Origin: JBEKCP01 sp049509515
GTDB taxonomy: Bacteria > Planctomycetota > Planctomycetia > Pirellulales > Thermoguttaceae
Direction of reading: 5' to 3'
NCBI GenBank assembly: GCA_049509515.1
Contig: JBEKZV010000003.1
Location: forward strand, 62,001 to 126,000
Length of the DNA: 64,000 bases
Shown here in pieces: positions 8,873 to 16,711 of this stretch. The stretch's first letter is position 1. Each line of letters begins with the position of its first letter. The notes beneath the pieces were generated by a model. It saw nothing but the letters and a program-made list of their open reading frames with translations, ran no database searches and was not told where the DNA came from. Made by a program: the position numbers and the translations under genes.

Positions 8873-9910
8873 CTACCGGGTCTTGCCAAGCGACTGGAGG
8901 AATTCCTCGGTCCGATCCGCCCTCTCGCCCGTACCCGGATTGTAGACGAACTGCCCGGCGGGGATCGGCACGTTGCAGGCCACCTCGAAGAACTCGATGG
9001 TGACCAGCGTGTGGGCCGCGGGCGGCTCGCCGCGGCTCTGCTTCGGCAGGGCGTCCCGGCAGTAGTCGATGCGGTAGGGGAACAGGTCCTCCTGGCCCAA
9101 CAGGAGGACGACGCGGTCGGGCAGGTGCTCGCTCAGGCGGCTGAGGTCGACCGGCCGCTGCTCTTGGATGCGGTCTTTTTGCTTGGGCAGGAGCTTGAGC
9201 AGGAGTTCGGGCCGCCAGCCGCCCTCGATCTTCCACACGGCCAGGTCTCCCACGCGGCCCTGCTGGGCCGAAGTGAATTGGAAGGCGGCGGCCAGGCCGC
9301 GGAGCAAGCGGGATAGTCCGCCGAGGCCGGGCACGGGCCCGCTGCCCACCCGGCCGCTCCCCGCCCCTGCCCGCTCGAGGGCCTCGCTGGCCCGCACCGC
9401 GTCGACGTAATCGAGCGACTCTGAATCGAGTACCTTGCGGTACGTCCACAGAAAGCGGCCATCGCAAACCTCGACGAGGCTCGTGATCTGCTCGGCCACC
9501 TGGATCTTCAGTTCCAGGCGGATCAAGGGGACGGCCGCCTGACGGACTTCGAGATACCGGCCCGAGCCGAGCAGTTGATGGCCGAACAGTTCGGCCCGCT
9601 GGCGGATGCGGGCCGAGATCGAGCGTTGGCCTTCGACCGACCGGATGGCGGCTTCCAGCAGGGCTTGGGCAGGGGGTAGTGGGTAGTGGGCAGTGGGCGG
9701 CGGGGAACTCGTCAAAAGCCCGCCGACTGCGTCGGCGGGATAGGGGCCGCGAGTCGCGGGGCGGTCGGGGGTAGCGGACGGTTGAATCCCCAAGGCGAGG
9801 GGGGTTTGAGGGGTCATCGTACCCACTGAAGGGCGTCTCCCCTTGATCGTCAGGAGCACCGCAATTCCCAAGACTAGGGATGTGAGCAGAATGGGCAACC
9901 TGTATCGCAT
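8873..9910 (-). CDS. Predicted membrane-anchored envelope protein, LolA-like fold possible
   Basis: 345 residues. The ATG at 9910 is chosen because it begins a signal-anchor (MRYRLPILLTSLVLGIAVLL). The mature part is rich in beta-strand pattern with a segment reading QITSLVEVCDGRFLWTYRKV, typical of the half-barrel lipoprotein-sorting (LolA/LolB-like) folds, and ends with FVYNPGTGERADRTEEFL. That fold is an inference, not a certain assignment. Residues about 55-80 are an odd Pro/Gly/Ala linker encoded by two repeat elements: a CCCGCCGA/TCGGCGGG hairpin at 9719-9739 (protein PADAVGG) and a family E repeat at 9671-9704 (protein PPPTAHYPLPP). It ends 12 bases from a family D element and is convergent with the coiled-coil gene. 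Confidence 0.65.
   Translation of the reverse strand: MRYRLPILLTSLVLGIAVLLTIKGRRPSVGTMTPQTPLALGIQPSATPDRPATRGPYPADAVGGLLTSSPPPTAHYPLPPAQALLEAAIRSVEGQRSISARIRQRAELFGHQLLGSGRYLEVRQAAVPLIRLELKIQVAEQITSLVEVCDGRFLWTYRKVLDSESLDYVDAVRASEALERAGAGSGRVGSGPVPGLGGLSRLLRGLAAAFQFTSAQQGRVGDLAVWKIEGGWRPELLLKLLPKQKDRIQEQRPVDLSRLSEHLPDRVVLLLGQEDLFPYRIDYCRDALPKQSRGEPPAAHTLVTIEFFEVACNVPIPAGQFVYNPGTGERADRTEEFLQSLGKTR
9671..9739. repeat. Repeats inside a coding sequence (family E and a second hairpin)
   Basis: GGGTAGTGGGTAGTGGGCAG and following bases at 9671-9704 match the family E repeat of 13313-13453. Right beside it, 9719-9739 is a perfect hairpin, CCCGCCGA-CTGCG-TCGGCGGG. Both are translated in frame within the envelope protein gene as a low-complexity linker. 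Confidence 0.65.
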
Positions 9911-10125
9911 GGCGGTATTTTGCAGGTTGTGTCGGATTTGCCAAAGATTCGCGTTGTAGCAGGCCGACCAATACTGCTCAGAAGGCTCCATTGCCTGATT
10001 ACTGTTTTGCGCCGTCGGTGGGGTCCGCCGGGCAGGGTCCCAGCGGACCGCGCGGCAGGCCACTCGGGGTCCGTATTGTAAGACGGCCCCGCAACACGGT
10101 CTACGTCAGTTGAGGGGGGGAAATC

Positions 10126-11241
10126 ATGAGGATTACGGGAGGGTTACTACTCGTCATGGCGATGCTCGCCGCGGGGTGTCAAAAACAGCTTCACTCCAAC
10201 CTGCCGCCGGCGGACATGCTCATGCACCCGGGACCGGGAGTGGATGGTCCGGGTCCGGGGGTCATGATGTACCAACCGCCCACGCCGCAGGTGGGCGCGG
10301 TGTCGCAGCTCCAGTTCTCCGGTCCGGAAGGGATGACCGTGCAATGGGACGTGACGGCCCCCGGCCGCTTCGACTCGGAGCCGCTGGTGGCCCCGGCGCG
10401 ATACAACTTCCCCCAGGGCCTGATGTACCGCCTGAAGCTGGCCAACATCCCTGGCCGGGCGGGCGTCGAGCTTTATCCGTCGATCGAGCTGGCCTTCGCC
10501 GTGCCGCGGACCGAGGCCTTCCTGGCGCACAACGCCATCCCCATCCAGTACACGGAAGAGGACTTCGATCAGGTCTTGCAGGGCAATTTCGTGACCAAGG
10601 TCATCTATCTGCCCGATCCGGAGTTCCAGGAGCTGGCCTTGGCGGGCGTCGAAACGCTGGTGAGCACCCGGCTGGAGCCGGGGGTCGATCCGGTCGTCGA
10701 GGCCGACCGCCGCGGGGCCATCCTGGCGATCGTCCGCCTGGGCAACAAGGACATGCAACTGCCCGCCGGCGCCATGGAAAACGGGGTCCGCGCGATGGCC
10801 TACCAGGCGGGGATGCCGGGCCAGGGGGCCTGCCCATGCGGCATGCCCGGCCCTTACGTAGCCGGCGTGACGGCGCCGCAGTACGGGATGCCGATGTGCG
10901 GCACGCCCATCGGACTGCCCGGCCCGCCCCATGTGCCGTTGGGGGTCCCGGCCGGTCTGCAGTCGCACGTGATCGTCAACCACACGAAGGTGTGCTTGCC
11001 CGAGCCGACGCACAGCATCCGCATCGACGAGAAGCAGTGTCCGGGCATGAGCTATCCGGAGCCGGCCAACCACGTGCGGATTATCGAGCGGACGTGTGCG
11101 GGCCTCCCGGCGATCCCGATCCTTCAGGGCCGGCCCTGCCGGGACGGGGCGGCTTGCCCGGTCAACGGCGGCGGCGATCCGCCGCCGGCGCCAAGTGCTC
11201 CGTGTGTCGGCAACGGCAACAACCCGACCGTTAGCAACTAG
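10126..11241 (+). CDS. Lipoprotein, member of a paired planctomycete-type family
   Basis: 371 residues. Residues 1-18 (MRITGGLLLVMAMLAAGC) are a lipoprotein signal with lipobox LAAGC, so Cys18 should be lipidated. After a Pro/Gly/Met linker, the core (about 65-210) has MYRLKLANIPGRAGVELYPS and VTKVIYLPDP, shared with the next gene. The Cys-, Pro- and Gly-rich C-terminal third (about 225-371) contains two short repeats built on a Cys next to a TH/NHVRI pattern. The ATG is preceded by GAGGGGGGG. It is first in a three-gene operon (10 bases to the next gene). Function unknown; the setting suggests a cell-envelope complex. Confidence 0.8.
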   Translation: MRITGGLLLVMAMLAAGCQKQLHSNLPPADMLMHPGPGVDGPGPGVMMYQPPTPQVGAVSQLQFSGPEGMTVQWDVTAPGRFDSEPLVAPARYNFPQGLMYRLKLANIPGRAGVELYPSIELAFAVPRTEAFLAHNAIPIQYTEEDFDQVLQGNFVTKVIYLPDPEFQELALAGVETLVSTRLEPGVDPVVEADRRGAILAIVRLGNKDMQLPAGAMENGVRAMAYQAGMPGQGACPCGMPGPYVAGVTAPQYGMPMCGTPIGLPGPPHVPLGVPAGLQSHVIVNHTKVCLPEPTHSIRIDEKQCPGMSYPEPANHVRIIERTCAGLPAIPILQGRPCRDGAACPVNGGGDPPPAPSAPCVGNGNNPTVSN

Positions 11242-11251
11242 GGGGCCGACG

Positions 11252-12076
11252 ATGGTGCCGATGCCCCGCGGCCAGGCAACTTGGCCCCGCTTCCGGGCGG
11301 GGCGGGTTGCCGGCAACATGACAGTGATCCTCCTGGGCTTGGCCTGGGCCGGCACGCTCCGCGCCCAGGAGGCGGCGGTTCACTACTTGCACCATGGCGT
11401 CATGCCACCGGGAGCGATTGGCCAAGGGCAGCTCCAGCGGGGAGGACCGCTGCCCGGTTTCTTTCAGCCGGTGGAGATCAAGGCCCCACCCGGGGCCTTG
11501 GTCTCGCTGGCTGAGGGCGGCGGGTTCGAGGCGAGCCAGGCCGCCCCGCGCCGCGCAGGGTTGTTGATCGGCTCCGTTTATCGCCTGCGGGTAACCAATA
11601 TCCCGCGGGCCGAGGGACTGGAAGTCTTTCCGACGATTGAAGTGATCGACCGCCTTTATGCCCCGCTCGGCCAGGAGATTCGTTTCGCGATTCCGGTCGA
11701 GCTGACGCAAGAGGACTTGGAAATCGCCCTTGGGGGGAGGTTCGTCACGCGGGTGATTTACCTGGAAGACCCGCACCGCGCACTGCCGGTCGCCAGCGAG
11801 GGCGGTCAGATGTGGTTCGACGTGGGTCCGAGCCGTGACCCGCTGGCGGTGGCCGACGGGCTGGGCCGCCCCGTGGCCATCCTGAGGATGGGAGGGCGGT
11901 TGCCGCAGGCGGGCCGGGACCCGGGATTCTTCTTCGGCTCGCCCCCGTGGATTGCCTGTCCGCCGCGGCCCGCGACGGCCAAGCCGGCCAAGGCCGTCCC
12001 CGCAAAGCCAGCCGCAGCCGCACCAGCCGAACCGGTACCGGCCCCGCCGGGCGCCCCGGAGAAAGCCCAGCCATGA
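11252..12076 (+). CDS. Secreted paralogue of the upstream lipoprotein
   Basis: 274 residues. The same core as its neighbour is evident: YRLRVTNIPRAEGLEVFPT, ELTQEDLEIALGGRFVTRVI and VAILRMGGRLP align with the corresponding parts of the upstream lipoprotein. The signal peptide is MTVILLGLAWAGTLRAQ (residues 23-39); translation may begin at the ATG of 11252 or at that internal Met (11318). There is no lipobox, so this copy is probably soluble or periplasmic while its partner is membrane-tethered. The tail is Ala/Pro/Lys-rich. The stop overlaps the next start (ATGA), indicating translational coupling. Confidence 0.75.
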   Translation: MVPMPRGQATWPRFRAGRVAGNMTVILLGLAWAGTLRAQEAAVHYLHHGVMPPGAIGQGQLQRGGPLPGFFQPVEIKAPPGALVSLAEGGGFEASQAAPRRAGLLIGSVYRLRVTNIPRAEGLEVFPTIEVIDRLYAPLGQEIRFAIPVELTQEDLEIALGGRFVTRVIYLEDPHRALPVASEGGQMWFDVGPSRDPLAVADGLGRPVAILRMGGRLPQAGRDPGFFFGSPPWIACPPRPATAKPAKAVPAKPAAAAPAEPVPAPPGAPEKAQP

Positions 12077-13311
12077 TCGCAAGGCGGAAGGTCGAAAACG
12101 CAACGCCGCAGGCGAAGGCCGGCCAGCGATGGCCCCGGGCGTGGCGGCTGGCGGTCATCGCCTTGGGCATATTGATCCTCTCTTCCTGCCGGGGGCCCGC
12201 CATGCCGGGGCCTGGGATGGCGGGAAGTCCTGCCGACGGCGGCACGCTCCCGCCGACGGCCTTCAGCGGGCCCGGTTTCGTGGCCCAGGCAGCAGGAGAC
12301 GACTCGCGCGTGCCGGCCCGATTGCCCGGCATGGAACTGGGCGTGCCGGTGCCGTACACGCCCGCCGCGCCGTGGCAGCCGCCGGGCATTGCCGGCCCGT
12401 GGCCCCCCGACGAGTACGTCTGCGACGGCGGCAATGCCGGACCGCCGGTCCGCGTCGGCCGCCAATACGACGTCCACGGACTGGGGGTCGAGGACACCGT
12501 CGCGCATTTCGATACGCTGGAGGGCCAAACGCTCGTCGAGCCGAGCAACCGCGTCTGCCTCTACAGCCCGCGGTTCGGCGCGGTCCGCCAGGTCGTGGGC
12601 GTCGAGATCGACCAGCAGCGGGACCGGGCGACCGACGTCCACCTCCCCAGCCGGCTGGCCGCCCCGACCACCAGCCAACAGCTCGGCCTGAGCGGGCAGA
12701 AGGTCCAGCCGGTGGCCGGGCTGGGGATGCACCCGGCCGAGGCCCTGCGGATGCGCCAGGGCGACGGCGCCCTGTCGAGCCGGATCGGCCCGAACGGCTT
12801 CGACAACGCCTACCGCTCCTACGAGAACGTGGCGGTCATCCGCCAGGGCATCTTCATCGAGGCGGAGGCGCCGTTCCTGGCCAAAGGCGTGCAGGCCGCC
12901 GTCGCCTGGAGTCACGACCAGGCCGTGCAGATCATCCTGGACCACCAAGCGGCCAACGCCCTGGCGAGCACGCGGAAACTCCAGGAAACCTACACGGTCG
13001 GCTCGCTGCCGGCCCAACCGCGGCTGCGGCTGGTGAAGGTCGCCTCGACCCCCTTCGCCGAGCCCGGCGACGAGGTGGCGTTCACGCTCCGCTTCGACAA
13101 CGTCGGCAACCAGCCGATCGGCAACGTGACGATTCTCGACAGTCTGAGCGGCCGGCTGGAGTACGTTGCCGGCAGTGCGCAATGCAGCCGCAAGGCGCAG
13201 TTCTCCACGCGGCCCAACGAGGGCGACTCGGTGCTGGTGCGTTGCGAGCTGAGCGATCCGCTGCCACCCGGGGCCGGCGGCGTGCTGCGATTCTCCTGCC
13301 GCGTGCGCTGA
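12073..13311 (+). CDS. Lipoprotein with C-terminal DUF11-like domain
   Basis: 412 residues. An N-terminal lipoprotein signal ends at SSC (Cys39). A Pro/Gly-rich linker precedes a large domain (about 130-310) with YDVHGLGVEDTVAHFDTLEG and NRVCLYSPRFGAVRQVVG. The last about 95 residues are a DUF11-type beta-sandwich (RLVKVASTPFAEPGDEVAF, VGNQPIGNVTILDSL), a domain common in Gram-negative surface and outer-membrane proteins such as OmcB. It is the third gene of the operon, overlapping the second by four bases. The three products are inferred to work together at the outer surface or envelope; the reaction, if any, is unknown. Confidence 0.8.
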   Translation: MIARRKVENATPQAKAGQRWPRAWRLAVIALGILILSSCRGPAMPGPGMAGSPADGGTLPPTAFSGPGFVAQAAGDDSRVPARLPGMELGVPVPYTPAAPWQPPGIAGPWPPDEYVCDGGNAGPPVRVGRQYDVHGLGVEDTVAHFDTLEGQTLVEPSNRVCLYSPRFGAVRQVVGVEIDQQRDRATDVHLPSRLAAPTTSQQLGLSGQKVQPVAGLGMHPAEALRMRQGDGALSSRIGPNGFDNAYRSYENVAVIRQGIFIEAEAPFLAKGVQAAVAWSHDQAVQIILDHQAANALASTRKLQETYTVGSLPAQPRLRLVKVASTPFAEPGDEVAFTLRFDNVGNQPIGNVTILDSLSGRLEYVAGSAQCSRKAQFSTRPNEGDSVLVRCELSDPLPPGAGGVLRFSCRVR

Positions 13312-13312
13312 G

Positions 13313-13453
13313 GCAGTGAGCAGTGGGCGGTGGGCAGTGGGCAGAACGCGCCGCCATAGGACCTATTAGACCTGTCCCCTGCCACGCCCTTTGTTCCTCA
13401 GGGCGTGCCGCCCACCGTCCACCGTTTACTGCCCACTGCCCGCTGCCCACTGC
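13313..13453. repeat. Inverted repeat, family E, with hairpin
   Basis: GCAGTGGGCGGTGGGCAGTG-type sequence at about 13319-13343 is mirrored by CTGCCCACTGCCCGCTGCCC at about 13429-13453. Between them lies a perfect hairpin CACGCCCT/AGGGCGTG (13383-13407). It fills the gap after the lipoprotein operon and ends four bases before the -35 box of the next gene. Confidence 0.65.
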
Positions 13454-13456
13454 TTC

Positions 13457-13485
13457 TTGGCAGCGGCCCGTCGGGAGGCTAGAAT
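13457..13485 (+). promoter_or_regulatory. Sigma-70 promoter, probably leaderless transcript
   Basis: TTGGCA (13457-13462), 17-base spacer, TAGAAT (13480-13485). The start codon at 13493 is only 7 bases past the -10 box, about where transcription should begin, so the mRNA would have essentially no 5' leader. Confidence 0.65.
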
Positions 13486-13492
13486 TCCAGGG

Positions 13493-14800
13493 ATGGACGT
13501 GGCGAAGTCGATTTCAGCTCTGCTGGGGGCCGTTGGTCCGCGCGCCGTGTATCGTCGCGTGCCGCTGTCAGACGAGCGGAACGCCCTGGGGCCGTGGCGG
13601 GCGGCGGTCGAGCAACTCGTCAAGCCGGAGGATGAGGCGGACGGGTGGGGCGGGTTGATCTACGGCAGCAGCGAGGAGGAGGAAGGCGCGGCCCTGGCCG
13701 CTGGCCAGCTCGCTTTCGCCCGCGAATTGCTGCATCGCAACGCCGAAGCCCTGCGACTGCTCGACGAGGGCATCCGGCGGGGGGCGTTGCAGTTCCCCGA
13801 GTTCCACGATCTGGAGCAGGTGGCCCCGGACACGCAGTTCGCCTGCAAGCTGGGCGAGGTCGCCCGGCTCCCTTATATCCGCTCGAAGCTGCTGGCGGCC
13901 GAGGGGGATCTGGCCGCGGCCGCCGAGGAGACGCTCCGCGTGCTGCGGATCGGCCGGATGATTTGCGGCGGCGACGGGCAGATGCTCCACTACCTGATCG
14001 GCCTGTGGATTCGCAGCGCGGCCCTCCGGGGCATTGGCCGGCTGGTCGCCCGCGACGATCTGCCCCGGCCAGCCGTGGAGGGTTTCCTCCGCGCCCTCCA
14101 GGCGGGCCTCGACGGGCACGACGGGCTGGCCCAGTCGCTCCGCGTGGACTTCTGCACGATCTCGCTCCCGCGGCTGGCGCGGACCGTGGACGACCAGGAC
14201 CTCGAAACCGTCGTGGACCGCGTGTTGGCGGTCTATTACACCCCGCGGCAGCCGCCGGTGATCCCCATCGATCCGGCCCACTCGGAGGACATGGCCGGCG
14301 AGTGGCTCGCCTGGCGGCGGCGGCAGATCCTGAAAATCCTCGAGGGGCACCCGAAGCCCTTTGACAAGGCGGCCACCGCCCGGGTGATGGACACGATGGT
14401 GGCCCAGACCCTGGGCGAGATTCGCTACGTCGAGCGGGCGGGCGGGTTGCGACTGGTCGGCAAGCTCCACCGGCTGCGGCGGCACTACCACCGCCAGTGG
14501 CTCCGCCGCCGGACGCGGTACTGGCCCGCCCCGCTGGCCCCCGGCTTCCCGTACGAATCGGGTCTCCGCGGCGACCCGGAGTCCGCCCCGGGCCAGTTGG
14601 CCGCCACGATCTCGATCGCCCGCCAACTCCTCACGGAAACCGCCCTGGTCACCGCCCGGGAGAAGCTCCGCCGCGTCCAGAACCCCATCGGGCTGGTCCT
14701 GGCCGAGCACCTCCTGGCCTTCGATTACAGCCCGTTCATGTTCCAGCACCGCTCGATGGCCAACCAGACTCGCCGGCTGCTGGCCAGCCGGCTGGCGTGA
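13493..14800 (+). CDS. Unrecognised 435-residue protein
   Basis: Cytoplasmic (no signal peptide or membrane helix), largely alpha-helical and acidic to neutral. The N-terminal half reads like helical repeats (FARELLHRNAEALRLLDEGI, KLLAAEGDLAAAAEETLRVL), suggestive of TPR-like packing. The C-terminal half has a basic block (RLRRHYHRQWLRRRTRY) and ends SMANQTRRLLASRLA. I do not recognise the family. The ATG at 13493 is used because a good promoter lies immediately upstream and no coding-like sequence precedes it. A family C repeat follows six bases after the stop. Codon use is like the neighbours, so no sign of recent transfer. Confidence 0.7.
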   Translation: MDVAKSISALLGAVGPRAVYRRVPLSDERNALGPWRAAVEQLVKPEDEADGWGGLIYGSSEEEEGAALAAGQLAFARELLHRNAEALRLLDEGIRRGALQFPEFHDLEQVAPDTQFACKLGEVARLPYIRSKLLAAEGDLAAAAEETLRVLRIGRMICGGDGQMLHYLIGLWIRSAALRGIGRLVARDDLPRPAVEGFLRALQAGLDGHDGLAQSLRVDFCTISLPRLARTVDDQDLETVVDRVLAVYYTPRQPPVIPIDPAHSEDMAGEWLAWRRRQILKILEGHPKPFDKAATARVMDTMVAQTLGEIRYVERAGGLRLVGKLHRLRRHYHRQWLRRRTRYWPAPLAPGFPYESGLRGDPESAPGQLAATISIARQLLTETALVTAREKLRRVQNPIGLVLAEHLLAFDYSPFMFQHRSMANQTRRLLASRLA

Positions 14801-14805
14801 AGCCC

Positions 14806-14871
14806 GTAGGTTATGCTTCAGCATAACGCCAAATCGTGTCAGAAAAGGTGTTATGCTGAAGCATAACCTAC
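14806..14871. repeat. Complete inverted-repeat element, family C
   Basis: A 22-bp arm beginning GTAGGTTATGCTTCAGCATA (14806-14827) is repeated perfectly in inverse orientation at 14850-14871, with a 22-base AT-richer loop. Each arm also contains its own palindrome TTATGCT-TC-AGCATAA. A half copy lies at 59240. Confidence 0.85.
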
Positions 14872-14918
14872 TGACTGCTGACTGGCGTGGCGTACGACCC
14901 AGGATCCCGGGAAACACG

Positions 14919-16070
14919 ATGTCCGAACACTGGCTTGCCGCGCGGACCCGCGGGATAGACACCTCGGGAATCCGCAAGGTCTTCGACCTGGGGGCGAAGC
15001 TCCGCGACCCGATCAACCTGTCGATCGGGCAGCCCGACTTCGACGCCCCCGAGCCGGTCCGCCGGGCGGCGATCGAGGCCATCCAGAGCCGCAAGAACGG
15101 CTACGCCCTCACGCAGGGCATGCCTGTGCTGCGCGACCGCCTCCAGGCCGAGATCGACCGCCAATATGGCCCGGGCCAGCGCGAGGTGTTCGTCACCTCC
15201 GGCACCAGCGGCGGCATCCTGTTGGCCATGCTGGCCCTGTTGAACCCGGGCGAGGAGGCGATCGTCTTCGATCCGTACTTCGTGATGTACGACGCCTTGG
15301 CCACGCTGGCCGGCGGCAGGGCGGTGTACGTCGATACCTACCCCGACTTCCGCATCGACCTGGACCGCTTGCGCTCGGCGATCACGCCGCGGACGAAGAT
15401 GATCGTGCTCAACAGCCCCGGCAACCCGACGGGCACCGTGGCCAGCGAGGCGGAGGTCCGCGGGGTGGCCGAGCTGGCGGCCGAGCGGGACGTGGTGCTT
15501 TTGAGCGACGAGATCTACAGCCGTTTCTGCTACGACGGCCCCTTCGTCTCGCCGGCCCGCTACAACCCGCGGACGCTGGTCGTCGACGGGCTGAGCAAGA
15601 CCTACGGGGTGCCGGGGTGGCGGCTGGGGTTTGCCCACGGGCCGTCGGCGGTGATCCGCGAGATGATCAAGCTGCAACAGTACAGCTTCGTCTGCGCGCC
15701 GCACCCGCTGCAATGGGCCGGGGCCGCCGCCCTGGACGTGGACCCCGGCGAGTTCGTCGCGGCCTATCGCCGCAAGCGGGACCGGATCGTGGCCGGGCTC
15801 CGCGAGCACTACGAACTGGTGGTGCCCGGCGGGGCCTTCTACCTGTTTCCCCGGGTCCCCTGGGGCAGCGGCGCGGACTTCGTCGCCCGGGCGATCCAGC
15901 AGTACCGGCTGCTCTTGATCCCCGGCAGCGTCTTCAGCCGTCGCGACACGCACTTCCGCATTTCCTACGCGGCCAGTGACGCGGTGCTCGAGCGCGGCAT
16001 CGAGGCCCTGGTGAAACTGGCCGAGGAGCGGGGAGAGGGAGGGATTAGGGGTTGGAGGCATTCCGTGTAA
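14919..16070 (+). CDS. Class I/II pyridoxal-phosphate aminotransferase
   Basis: 383 residues, cytoplasmic, fold-type I transaminase moving an amino group between an amino acid and a 2-oxo acid. Landmarks: NLSIGQPDFDAPEPVR at the N-terminus, TSGTSGGILLAML for cofactor phosphate contact, NSPGNPTGTV (about 165-174), LLSDEIYSRF (PLP-contacting Asp/Tyr), DGLSKTYGVPGWRLGFAHG with the Schiff-base Lys227, and FRISYA with the carboxylate-binding Arg near the C-terminus. The start at 14919 gives the usual N-terminus. Substrate (aspartate, aromatic or other) cannot be fixed from sequence alone. It stands between a family C repeat and the ECF gene, without obvious pathway partners. Confidence 0.9.
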   Translation: MSEHWLAARTRGIDTSGIRKVFDLGAKLRDPINLSIGQPDFDAPEPVRRAAIEAIQSRKNGYALTQGMPVLRDRLQAEIDRQYGPGQREVFVTSGTSGGILLAMLALLNPGEEAIVFDPYFVMYDALATLAGGRAVYVDTYPDFRIDLDRLRSAITPRTKMIVLNSPGNPTGTVASEAEVRGVAELAAERDVVLLSDEIYSRFCYDGPFVSPARYNPRTLVVDGLSKTYGVPGWRLGFAHGPSAVIREMIKLQQYSFVCAPHPLQWAGAAALDVDPGEFVAAYRRKRDRIVAGLREHYELVVPGGAFYLFPRVPWGSGADFVARAIQQYRLLLIPGSVFSRRDTHFRISYAASDAVLERGIEALVKLAEERGEGGIRGWRHSV

Positions 16071-16111
16071 CGCCGGGCGATTTCGGTTGTGTATAAAGAT
16101 AGGACACGACC

Positions 16112-16711
16112 ATGACGCTCACCCCTCCCACCCGCGCCAGCTTGCTCCTGCGCCTGCGTGACTGGCAAGATCACGAGGCGTGGATCGAGTTCGTAACTCT
16201 TTACGAGCCTGTGACTTATCGACTGTTGCGTCGAAACGGCTTGCAGGATGCCGACGCCCGAGAGGTCATGCAAGAGCTGTTTCTGGCAGTCAGCCGGAGC
16301 ATTGACCGCTGGGACCCGGCTAAGGATCGCGGGTCGTTTCGGGGCTGGTTGCGGCGAGTGGCTCGCAACCTGGTCGTCAATTGGTTGAAGCATCGCGGGC
16401 GGCACGTCATTGCGGCCGGCGGCTCGGACCTGCAGGCGATGCTCGACATGCTCCCCGCCGCCGAAGGGCCCCAGAGCGCCGAGTTCGATCAAGAGCTGCG
16501 TCGGGCGGTGTTTCAGCGGGCAGCCGAGCAAGTGCGGGGCGAAGTCCAGCCGGCGACCTGGCAAGCGTTCTGGGAGACCGCCGTCGTCGGAACTTCTCCC
16601 GCGGAGACGGCCAAGAAGCTGAGCATGACGGTGGGGGCGCTCCGGGTCGCCAAATGTCGTGTCCTGGCCCGGCTGCAAGCCGCCGTGAATGAAATGGAGA
16701 GAGCAACATGA
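16112..16711 (+). CDS. ECF-type RNA polymerase sigma factor paired with kinase
   Basis: 199 residues. Sigma region 2 is visible (TYRLLRRNGLQDADAREVMQ, then FRGWLRRVARNLVVNWLK) and region 4 near the C-terminus (TWQAFWETAVVGTSPAETAK followed by KLSMTVGALRVAKCRVLARL). This is the planctomycete ECF type found next to Ser/Thr kinases, where the kinase-containing partner with an N-terminal zinc-finger-like segment is thought to take the place of the anti-sigma factor. Its stop overlaps the kinase start (ATGA at 16708-16711), so the two are translationally coupled. A TATAAA at 16092-16097 might be part of its promoter, but no sure -35 is seen. Target genes are unknown. Confidence 0.92.
   Translation: MTLTPPTRASLLLRLRDWQDHEAWIEFVTLYEPVTYRLLRRNGLQDADAREVMQELFLAVSRSIDRWDPAKDRGSFRGWLRRVARNLVVNWLKHRGRHVIAAGGSDLQAMLDMLPAAEGPQSAEFDQELRRAVFQRAAEQVRGEVQPATWQAFWETAVVGTSPAETAKKLSMTVGALRVAKCRVLARLQAAVNEMERAT

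Noticed and set aside
13313..13453. CRISPR-like array because of repeated CAGTGGG words.
   Set aside because: Repeats are 7-10 bases, directly adjacent and arranged as one inverted pair; there are no regular spacers and no cas genes in the window.
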